From positions 124,001-188,000 of the forward strand of contig CACVBU010000795.1 of NCBI GenBank assembly GCA_902728285.1: a DNA stretch of 64,000 bases, given 5' to 3'. The DNA comes from Clytia hemisphaerica. Its lineage: Eukaryota > Cnidaria > Hydrozoa > Leptothecata > Clytiidae. The position numbers and the translations under genes are program-made. Positions 28,119 to 40,100 of the stretch are shown here, one piece after another. Each line of letters begins with the position of its first letter. Positions within the stretch are counted from its first letter, which is position 1. The notes below the pieces were generated by a model. The model did no database searches and was not told where the DNA came from. It was given only the letters and a program-made list of their open reading frames with translations.

Positions 28119-31100
28119 GAACGAGAACGAAAACGAAAACGAGAACGAAAACAAAAACGAGAACGAGAACGAGAACGAGAACGAGAACGAGAACGAGAAC
28201 GAGAACGAGAACGAGAACGAGAACGAGAACGAGAACGAGAACGAGAACGAGAACGAGAACGAGAACGAGAACGAGAACGAGAACGAGAACGAGAACGAGA
28301 ACTAGAGAACGAACGAGAACGAGAAACGAGAACGAGAACGAGAACTATAACGAGAACGAGAACGAGAACGAGAACGAGAACGAGAACGAGAACGAGAACG
28401 AGAACGAGAACGACTGCTACTATATTGAGAGTTACGATTACGACGGTACTGACGACGAGCTGGACTATATAGACTACTCAGACTACTCGGACTGCCCGAC
28501 ATCGTCATCAACAGATAACGAAGGCGACGACGACGGGAATGACGACGACAATGACGAAGAGGACGACGACGACGACGACGACGACGACGAAGAGAACGTG
28601 GGCGTGGACGGCGAAAAAGATAAGGAAGAAGGAGAGCACGACGGAAACGATGTTGAAAATAAAGGCAAGAAGGATGTTTGGGTAGAAAAAACTGTACATA
28701 AAAGCAGCAGCAACACGTCGACGACATGACAGATTTAAATCTTAATGAAATGCAATTTTCCAACTAACGTTCTCGAGTGAAGAAAACCTGAGAAAGACAT
28801 ATCCCGCGAGCTTTATAAGGAAAGACAATCATCACAAAGGATAATTCAGGTAGCCCTCAAATGCTCTTAAAAATGGCAAAACTGGTAAAGCTCATTTGTT
28901 GGACCAATATTCGATGTTTTATTTATGGGTTTAAATTAAAATTGCACAAATTGAATTTTAACACTATTTAGGGGGGAGGGGTTTCAAGGGGTACTGAATA
29001 CCGAAATACCGGCAATCTTTTCCCGGAATACCGGAATACCGGAGACAATTAATTCCAAATACCGTCACCGAAAAGTTTTACATTTCATTTTGGGCCTATT
29101 TCGCGAGAAAAGGTATTTCAACTGCAAGAATTGTTGATGAAATAAGGACTAAGGGATACGCCCTGTTCAACTGTTATTACATATTAGCTCAGTATATCAG
29201 ACGAACGATATAATTTCCAAGTGCAACCATGGTTTGTGCCGACCGAAAAAAGATTCAATTTTAACACTTTTGTATTTGGCTAAAAGCACTATGTTTTAGA
29301 ATGGTTTTACTATTGTAACTAAGAGTACCTCAAAAAGCTCTTTTTATGGATAAATCTTTAGTCCTAATTTGAGAATTAGGCAGTTCCTATCCCATCACCC
29401 TTCTTTGAGAAAAGGGCAATAGCATGTTTGCTTGACCAAGATTGGGGAGGCAAATAAAAAAAAACCCGCAGGGTTTAGGGAAACATTTTAACAAAAAACT
29501 GCAAGCGAAGCAAATTTTTTGCTACAATCATGGTCGTAATATTTGAGAAAAAAGGGAAATCCACCGGGAAGTTTTGAAACCACAATCGATTTGTAAGTGC
29601 TCTAAAGTAGGTTTGAAGGGTAGAATTTTAACACTAGACTTAAGACTTAAGACCTTAGGATCTGAGGATCCAAAAGTTCAATAATAGTCCAATAAGGCTC
29701 AGAATATAGCCTGGAAGTCTGCCAATCCCTCCCAAATTGAAATATTCGATTAAGTTAAAGAGATAGCCCAAAATCGACTTTCTCGCCAGAAATTTAAATC
29801 TTGAAAAACGTTAAAATAACCGGAATTCTCATTCTATTTCTACCATGATTGTAATTTACAGGTACGCTATTGTGGCTGAAAGTGTGTTTTGTGATGTGAA
29901 ATTAGGGAAAGGGACTACAGATTTGTTTAGTCTGTCCATTTGCTTTTGGATCAAATTCTACTCTAATAAAGGAAAATGGCAGTTGTAAGTGCTTGAGAGA
30001 AGGTAGCAATTTTTTTTGTAAAAAGTCATTATTTAAAGGATATAACCACAAAAAAGTTGCCACTAGACTGACTAGAAGTGGAGCTGTTTCTAACCCCATG
30101 TCACCACGCTAAAGTGGTATATACATACTGCGTCAAAACTGATCGTTTTAGAAAACATGGGCGTAGTTTTCTAAAATTTAAGAAAGTTTAGCACCGCATG
30201 CGATTTTTGAAAGTCTCTTTATGAAGAAAACAGTTCGGAAAGATTTTAAAGTTACCGAAATACCGAAGTTTTACGAGTAAATACCGAAATACCGATGCAT
30301 TTTTAGGCAATTTACCGTCACCGGTAGCATTTCAAATACCGGAACACCGTACTTTTTTTCTTAAAATACCGAAATACCGAACAGAAAAAAGGCCGATACC
30401 GTGTCACCGTAAACCTTGAACCCCCCCCTTATTCACCCTGTGCATTTTTGTCTAATGAAACCCTGTGGGCAACAATTACATAATGGGTAATGCAATAAAC
30501 TTGAAATTCTGATAGTTTGCAGTCAAAGTGTAATTTACTCCGAGGTTAAATCTACCTGATCTTCCTGTAATCAACATTAACGATGCAGCCATCGCCATTC
30601 AAGATCACCAAAAGTACCTTGAAGCCAACTTTGAACTGGATCAAAAGCTAGCCTTTCATTGTCATCTTGATGAAAAAAATAGTGTTAAGCAAATCGAGGT
30701 ATTGGGCCTATTCGTCGACTTCGTGAGTTCCTGCCCAGGGACTCACTCATCACGATAGAGAAAGAAAGGAGAGAAAGAACGCGGGAAAGGGTGGATGATA
30801 AGTTCTCCCTTTTTGTAGAACCAAATTTTTTAGACCTAGCACTAACACAGTTTTCACAAGCTGACAACGATGGTATGGTTCTCCGGAACCGACTAAAAAT
30901 TAGCTTAGGTCATCTTCGGTAACAAAAATTCAGATATATTTAGCATATTTTGAAAACAACACTTCATTTCTTGGTGCATCGTTCTGATTAATCTAATGAT
31001 AGACTTGCGATGTTTAATAGCCTGTATCAACTTGACATAAAACTTTGCATTATATTTAATCCTAAAACATTGTGCAGAATACCTCTTTAATGGCGACACG

Positions 31101-34100
31101 AATTTCAGCTTTACCGAAAATCAAAATTTTCTAGAAAAGGTATAAAAAAGTAGCACTTAATATTGATTTGTACTAAAACTGTTTTCCTATATTTTCTCGA
31201 CACCACCGTCAATGCCATTTAGTACCATAAAGTACTACCGATTTTGTTCTCGAAAATTTAACAACACGGTACTAACCGGTATAGTGCACTAACTGCCTGA
31301 CCCCCCCTTATTAAATGCTAATAGTTTTGAAATTTCAAATCCACGTGATATTATATGAAAAACATGAAATCAACAATAAGCTTACCGAAGCAGGAAGTTG
31401 TAAATAGCTTGGGAGTTCAGCATTTTTTCCTTTCAATTTACAGAACTCTCTCCTGAGCTTTCCGATGACAGTTTTGACGTTCTGTTTCTTTTCTTCAGCT
31501 AGCCGTAACTTTTTGTCGTGTTCTGCTTTTTGTTTCTCCAGTTCAATGCTAGAAAAGAAAAGTTATTTTCAAAATTGGTCATATAAATTACTCACTCTTT
31601 TTTTTATTAGAACAATTCTGTTAAAATAAAGGCTCAATAGCGTCAACGAATGAAAAAAAAATTGAAAATAAATCGTAGTAATAAGGTAGGAGAAGAACAA
31701 CTTGATTGCCAAAAAAAAAGGAACGGTCGAGTCACAATAAAAACTTATAGTTCTTAAAATAGTTCTTATAAAAAAAGTTAAAATTCGAGCTTTGAGCTGA
31801 AAACTGTTGTGACGGAGGTTGATTGAGGGACGGAGGTTGGTTAGGGGTGGGTGGACTGATTTTGGGTATGATTCTATGTCATTCCAGCAGCAGGAGTACC
31901 CTTGAGGCGAGGAGAGGTGAATCAGAGATTATAGTAAGAAAGTATTTCTAGGGCTTTGTTTCAGGATTATTAATAAATATTGTTCATCTTTTATTTCGCA
32001 CAACATTTAGCACATATTTTAATGTAACATAGATTGTGAACTTATCTTAAACAATCTTTCTCCATACTAACAAACAACATTAAAAGGCAAACAAACCTGT
32101 AGTGTTTAGGGTCATCGATATCATCTGCTGGTCGACTTTCAATTGTCTGTAAAAAAATATATTCTTTTATCTTAGGGTAATTTTTATAAACTTTTGAGGT
32201 GGTAAATTAATTTAAAACTCACTCTTCAGACAGGCAACTCTGCGTCCTAAAAATAATTTAGTAATTTATTCATTTAACTTTTTATTTTGATGCACGCACT
32301 TATTTTGTAAAATTATGGAAGACGATTGTCAATTTTTATCATATTTGGCATCAATTTAAGGAATCTTTATAATATATAATCTATACACAAGAAAAAACCA
32401 AGAAAACGTCACATCACCTTTGTTTTTATTTGAGTTCTTGTTTGTTCAAATTCCTTTAACTTCTGTTGATCCATGAACGAAAAAGTGAAGATATTCCCAT
32501 CCTCACCAACACTCATCAAAAACTTGTTATCGAAACTAATAGCTATATCTCGAATCACCCCTGTCTGATTGTCATGCGCATTGATGAACCAATAGGAATC
32601 GAGCTTTTCGAACGTAGTTTTACGCATGTTTTGAACACGAATGGCGCCACTTTGTAACCCCATTGCCAAAAAGTCACCGTTTTTACTAAAACGAAGAAAA
32701 TCATTATTTTACAGTAGAATTGCTCCATTGTACAGCATGAAAGTTTTATTTTTAAAACAATTTAATAAGCTACAGACTGTCAAAACCTACAAATCCCAGA
32801 ATCGTGATAAGTTTTGAATATAAATCAGTTAGATTTTAGATTTTCTACGGGTGTATTAAAAGAGAAAAAACTTTATGGAATACTACGTGAATACTAATTT
32901 TTCCAATAATCTCTAGTAAGGAAAGCCCTCAGCTTATACCTGAAATTGATCGAAGAGACAGGCACATCACTGATTTCTGGAATTTTGATGGCTTTGATAT
33001 TCCCCTCTTCCTTCTTCTCAGGTTCCTGTCCAAACTTCTTCATCAATTTCACTTGCTTCTCATCCATCTTCTTCTTTTCAACGGGGAATTTACATTCGTA
33101 GAAAAAGCCAGCATCCCAACCATCCTGCGAATTCAAACGGTAGTGGTTTATGGGATGAAAGTGTATACAGGATTTGACTTTATCTCATGTTTAAGCAGTA
33201 GCCATTTTTATCTGACGTTTGTTTAGATTAATACAGGAGAGGCTCCATACCTCAAATATATAGGGGAATTGTTCGCAGAACGGACCATAAAACTTTTTTG
33301 AGTTAAGGAGGCATTCGAGTTATAGAGGTTCGAGTTAAAGAAACTCCACACTTAAAAAAATATAAGAAATAGAGTTCGGCAACACAGAGTAAAACTACTC
33401 GAATCCTGTTAAAAAGTACATGAAAATTGTCCACATACGACTTTTTCTCAAGAAAAACCCGATAGTCAGGTTGCTGGACCTCAGGTTGCTTTAGAACACG
33501 TCTTTCAAGGCGACAGGGGTATAATCAAATTAAAATTGACGTGTCCTTTATTAGTGACGCGGCGAAAGAAAAATTGTTGACCATTTTAAGGCGAAAAGGG
33601 TCTGATTTTCCAATTTTACATCCTTAGAGAGCGATTTATTTCATTTTTGCTCATTTCGACCCTTACAGTGCACTTTGGAAAGCTTGGAAAAAAAACCCTT
33701 GAGGGCCGCACTTACGGTATGTCGTTTTCCTTGAATGCTCCCCCCGGGCTGAGAGAGTCATGATAAATTGTCTATATCTTAAAAAGCCCAAATGGAAGGA
33801 ATGATACTGATAACAAAATAAAAAGAAGTAAAAATTCCTTCTCTTTGATTGGTCAGCTAAATTGCCGTACCATAAATAAACACTCTTGACTTTCAAGTAT
33901 CACGCCTCGATCTGTGCTATTCAAGAACATCGAATAAATCATTCTGTGATTTTGTAAGCAAAAATTAACTATGACGTCATATTGGTCACTTTCTGCATTA
34001 TTAACTCTTTTTCAATTGATTTTTACCCTATGAGATAAACCTTTTTTGGGGAGTTTCTAAACGTCGACCAGAAATGGCGACCACGACCAGCGACCACGAC

Positions 34101-37100
34101 CGGCGACCAGATAAATTTGGGTTATCGAGTTTACCTGCTCTCTCCATCGTCGAGAACGTCCAAATCGAGTCCTGATGTGGCTTTCAAATGAATCACTGAG
34201 CATGTGGCTGAGAATTACTCTATAGCTAGAGAATACTAAAAGTGACTTTTGACGTTACCAGTCATTTTATAGACAAAGTGACACTTTTTGACAAAAATAT
34301 TGATAGGGTAATTAAGTGTGATGCCTGTAAACTTTATTACACCAAATATTTTAATTATACCGAATGAGATGCGTTTAGTATGAATAGATAGAAATTGTCA
34401 GTAGGAAAAAGATGGGAAGGCCAGTTTTAGAGATATCAATCTCATCAATTATTCTATTGTCCTTACATTGTCAAAATGACTTATTTTGACAAAATAATGA
34501 TCTGATGATCAAATATAAAGCTTCCTAAATAAATTCCAGCACAAATTTTGCCACTAACCAATTTGATGCCGAAAATACAAAAGGATACAAATTGACACTA
34601 TATTCAAGCTCCAAGAGCGTTGAAATGGCTACTCTACACGTTTTGCACGTGGCTTTATAATCACTACATGTGAGACAGGGGTGAGCTTTACTCTTCAAGC
34701 CATGAATAAATGATCATAAGAGAGACTCTACGGTGGAGAAAGAGGAAAAACTCGATAACCGAAATTTATCTGGTCGTCGGTTGTGGTCGCTGGTCGTGGT
34801 CGCCATTTCTGGTCGATGTTTAGAAACTCCCCCTTTTTTGAAATCTACATCAAATTTCGATCCAACAATGTATAACATGACCTAGTTTATATTATGTGAT
34901 TTTGTAAGCAAAAATCGACTATGACGTCATATTGCTCGCTTTCTGCATTATTAACTCTTTTTCAATTGATTTTTACCCTATGAGATAAACCTTTTTTGAA
35001 GTCTACATCAAATATCCGATCCAACGATGTATGATATGGCCATATTTGTGGAGGTTCACATTTCACCTAAGCTTGACCGTCCTGATGACGTCACAAAATC
35101 TTAAAAAGGCCTGGAAACGAGTAAAGGAGGTGGATAGAAAATGGCCAGTAAAACTTTTCCAAATCATTTGATGTTATATAACCATTTCCAAAAGGTTTTA
35201 GATTCTTCGCACTAAGATTTCTAAAAAAGTGGTCCCGCAACCTGACTACAATTCATAAACGGTTCTAGGAAATTTGCCCCCAAGAAATTTGCCTCCGGAA
35301 ACCCTGAAACTTGGCCCCCGGAAATGTGACCTCCGGAAATGTGACCTCCGAAAACGTGCCCCCACCGAAAGCGTGCCCCCTAGGAAAAATGCCCCCATTG
35401 GAAAATTTTCTCGGGGAGACCAAATTTCCGGGAGGGGGGGGGAATTTCTCAGGTGCAAATTTTCTGACACTTTCATAAACAAAGGTGCTTAACAAGCGAA
35501 GTGAGGTTCGCTTACCAAGGTTAAGATGAAATTATCAGAAGAAGCGCATTTATAGAATCCTCTCAACACATTCCCTTTCTCATGAACTTCTTTCGTTTCT
35601 GCGCTATTCTCATCTTCGTTCTCCTCCTCGTCCTCTCCCTCTTCATTTTTCTTCTTTTCTCCTTCTTCACTCACTCCTTCTGTTTCTTGTTCTTCAGTGA
35701 TTCCCAATGCTCGTTTACGGTCCATCTCTGCTTGCTTCTTTCGTTGCTTTTCTTGTTGTTCCTTTGATTTACGTTCTTCTTCTTCTTTTCTCTGAACGAA
35801 AACAACGGTGGAAATATCAAACTTGCGCTCGGTGAACATTAGTTTGGCATGCTAGACGACTAATATTAAGACATAGTAGAAAATAAGCAAAAAATAATGG
35901 AAGGGACGAATTATAGTTTATACAAACTGATAGTACCCCGTTTTTAAGATTATTGTATTATTACTGAAGACAAATATTACTGTATTACATGGATTATAAA
36001 TGACTAAAGCCTAACTGGTTATCTACTTAAAGGCTTTCTTCACCGTAAAATGATACAACTCTCACTAAAAAATGCTTTATGTATTTTCGCAATAGCTCCG
36101 AACGAAAAGTACTTTTAAGATATCAAAGAAAAAGTTGTGGCAGAGAATTAGAGTAGATCGAGACTACATAAAAGTAAACGTAAAACCAAAAGTACCTTAA
36201 ATTTGGTTTTAAAATGCACATGTTACAATATTTCGCGGCTACTTAATTTCGCGAAATTTAATACCGTTTAAATTTTTCAAAAATACAATATCGCGAAATT
36301 AAATACACGCGAAAAATTTTCAAAACAGACCGAAAATGTGAAATTTTTAAAAATGAAAGACAATGAAATTTTTGAGGGATTAGTGATATTTCTTTACTAT
36401 AGAAATAGGTATGTTTACATCCAAAACGTTGTGTTTCAAGCGAAATCAGCCATTTTCTTTCTTTATTCCCACTTTTTGAAAATGCCCAATTTAGTGAATC
36501 GCGAAATTTAATACACGCGAAACACGTTTCCTCGAAAAGATTTCGCGAATCTCGAAATTTTGTAACAAAAGACGCGAAATTTAACACCATTAAAAGGTAA
36601 AGAAACACAAAAACAAATCAACCAACCAATAAGTCATCTTTGACACTTTCAAATTGGAATTTGTTGATCAATAAATCTTCTAAAGGTATTTGAAATGATT
36701 TGGCCGTATCAAACTTGCCAGCTTGTGGTGGTTTGAATTCAAACACTGCTCCATCTTTGCCGACTACCAATAATTTGCCACCCTACAAATGCAAGTCTAA
36801 ATATACACCCCTGTCTCACAGCTTCGATGAAGCTTTTTCCCATAATGGGGATAAAATTTTCTATCGAAATCTCGATGGGGATAAAAATTCTATTGTTCCA
36901 AGGTTAAAAAATCCGGTGGGAATGGTTTTGGAGTGCAATTTTTAAACATTGAATTTCTAACGGGGATAAAATCAAAGTCAATTTTCCAGTGGGGCTGAAA
37001 TTCAAGGGTATTTTTCCAACCAGGGACGAAATTTTTGCCAAATTTTCCAGTGGGGCTGGGGCTCCTGCGGGATTGTGACACAGGGGTGTAAATATAAAAG

Positions 37101-40100
37101 CTCTCTTGCAACATGATATGGTGAATAATTTTCAGGTACAAACCAACATACTTTGAAATGAAAAATAAAGAAGACTTAATTATGTTTTCAACTCCATTTC
37201 AAATTTTCCAAAGAACTGTTATTAATGTTCAGTAGAGCCAAGGAGCTTTAAAATTAATAGAGTAACCATTGAGAACTGAATGATTCAGATCCTCAGCTAG
37301 GAAATAATAAAAGCTATATGGCTATAGGTTACCTTGGTAACCGAGGACCATTCCAAAGATACGACGTGCGTTTCAACTTCTACAAAACCAAGCGGTTTGA
37401 AAACTTTGTCGATTTGAAAGAAAAATACGATGCCATCTTCACTCTAAAATAAAGATATGTACTTTTATGGACCTACCTGGTTATGCAATTAACACATATA
37501 ATTGATATCAATCATTCAGAACACAAATAGTGACGATTTATTAAAATTAGTCGTTTGTTTCTTATAAAAAAATGTTTAGAAACCAAAATTTCATGCTCTT
37601 GAAATATTCTTTCATATTCAAGACTTCGTGAGCATAAAAAACATCTATCTCATCAAAGAATTGAGTAATTTGGCTAAGAATATTGATGTATGCTTATTAA
37701 TAGTGATTCTTATAGATAAACATGCGTTTTTTAAGCCAAATTAATTTCTTTTGCAAAAATCTGCTTGAGCCATCTTTTACCTATGGTGGTACCCTACTTT
37801 CATGCAAAAAATCTGAAAAAATTAATGATCCAATTTTTCACAAGGTCCAAAAACCTGTTTTTTAGCCGTTTTTTGGCCCAAATTTGCCCAAAAATTTTTT
37901 TTTCGAAAATCGGGCTCAGTCACATTTTGGCCACCACCATTTTGCACCTTTGTACCAAATATTAAAAGATTCCTATGATTCAATCTCGAGAAAAGCTGGT
38001 AACGAACGGACGGACGAACGGACAGAGGTTAATTTATAGGACCTCCACCCCACCGGGGTAGGTCCAAAAACCGCTTAAGAAAGGAAGATATGATGACAAT
38101 GTTAATAACTTGAAATCGCAAAATGCTTTTTAGTCCACCAAACAAAACTCGAACGCTCATGGCTCTCTAATTGGAGAGCTGTCTAAATAGTTTATATCAA
38201 ATCCAGTATCACTGGTTATCATCCCAAAGTGATGGGTTTTCGGCGAATAAATGCGGTAAGTATTAGTCGAATGAAGCGGGTTTCCCCTGATACGACTCTA
38301 GTACCAGAAGCTCACCACAAAAAGTCTAGGTATAAGGCTGTTGATCAAAAACGAAACTTACACCAGTTGCGAGAATCTTTCCAGGAGTATCGATCACCAT
38401 ACACGTGACCGCTTTCAGATGTGGTTTAAACACTTGTGATAAGTGAAGAGCCACATTTGATGCGTTGGGATTCTTTGAAGTCCTCTTGTTGCTATTGGTG
38501 ATGGTTAAGTGGCGAATGACTCCATCTCCGAAGCCGACCAATATGGATGAACAACTGGTATCGATCTGAAAACAAAACAAGAAGCCCAGAGGGCATGAAG
38601 GCCCAGCGAATAAAAGTATGAACTGAACAAGACTTGAGTTTATAGCAGAGGGGATTTGAACCTGGAGTCGCTAATACAAGCCATAGACGCCTTAGACCAT
38701 TCGGCTATCTCTTATTTACAACAATAAGAAATAATTCATAATATTTAAATCTTATATACAGAGATGTTTTTTTCCTAACACGAACAACTGAACTGTTCAC
38801 ATGATAGAGAAATGTAAAAACAACTTTTTTTTAAAAGAACATCTTCCTAAAGAGAAGAAGGTTTGTTACGGTTTGTTACATTGTTTTTCTTAAAACGCAC
38901 TACATCTGTTATGTTCTTATAGTTTTAATAGTTAATTGTATTTTCTCCTTTTATGTTTTTAACCAATAAAGACGATTTCAATTGTTTTTTATTCTGTCAA
39001 TCATGTTCTAACAGCCAATCAAATCCTTCACAATCTGAATTAGCCTGTGCTTGAAAACGCCATATATGAAAACGCGTATCGCCTAGTAAATTGTTACACA
39101 CTGACACCGGGCAGAATGCTAATGAAAGGCCCAGTACGCTAAAGCTAGCTGGGCCAAAAAGTAAAAATACTGTTGGTCTCACTTATTGTGTTTCATGCGT
39201 TATGCCAACTGATTTCAATACCAAAAGCAATTTAATAAATCTCGTACGGTAAAAGAATTCGCGGTATTTTATGTGCGCGCTTGCCTTTTGACTGGATGGT
39301 TGTTGACTCAGTCCTCATGAAAATCGACCACGTAGCGAGGACACCTCGACCACCTAGCACGGTCACCTCGACCACGTAGCGAGGACACCTCTCGCATCGC
39401 TAATCGCCCCCAGGTGACGGTCCGGTTCACGGTCCAATCAACCCTTAGGATGGATGTGAGTTTAGAACCTAAACATAAATCGTTAGCTAAAAAGAATCAT
39501 TACGATTTGAAAAAAAAAGAGATTCGAGAAGTCTAACAAAAGACTTACCACTCTAGGAATCCAAATTACTGAATGTCCACTTGAGTTGAATTTCTTTTGA
39601 CATAAAAGCTTCTTTGCAAAATAATCATACAAACGTACAGTCCCTTTAAGTAAAGAGGAATATTGAAAATAAAGTAAAATTTCTGAGTAATCCATGAGTT
39701 TCCGGAAGCCTTTTTAATATTGAGAACAATTGTGCGTTTCCAATTGTAAAAAAGTTGAGCATAAAAAGAAAAGAAGTTGTCAGAAAAACTTTGTAGCAAA
39801 TGTACTCCACATTACACTGGAAGATTCACACGTGGAATACAAAAAGGTAAAGGTAAGGAATTCAGTTAAATTCAACAACAATGTAATTCTTCAAAAATGA
39901 TAAAAAATCATCAGAGCTTACCATCTTCACCAGTAGTGGCAGCAACATGTGAGATGGGAGACATACTCAACGATAACACTTTACCAGAGTGGTATGAATG
40001 CATCTTCATTGGTGCTTGACTCTATTTGATGAGAAAAAAGACTCAGTAGAAAAGTCACTACATAGCGTCAGCCCCCCCCCTGCTGGTTGGGGGGGCAACA

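Larger units (their letters stand above)
33463..35248. mobile_element. Possible 1.79-kb composite element with 18-bp TIRs
   Basis: TAGTCAGGTTGCTGGACC at 33463-33480 and its complement at 35231-35248 differ at one base. Between them lie a tandem duplication and a nested DNA transposon. Occupies most of CFAP44 intron 16. Confidence 0.55.

Noticed and set aside
27951..28154. Ser-Phe repeat frame on the minus strand
   Set aside because: Antisense of the same microsatellite; no independent signal.
27971..28302. Arg-Thr repeat reading frame overlapping the deaminase
   Set aside because: It is only the shifted reading of the GAGAAC microsatellite; its real-looking part begins after the frame switch at about 28350.
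28302..28763. Arg/Ser-rich minus-strand frame
   Set aside because: Mirror of the acidic tail and hexamer repeat; composition fully explained by it.
35246..35495. Minus-strand frames with repeated [12 protein letters not shown] words
   Set aside because: Derived from a short degenerate tandem repeat with no flanking splice signals or conservation.
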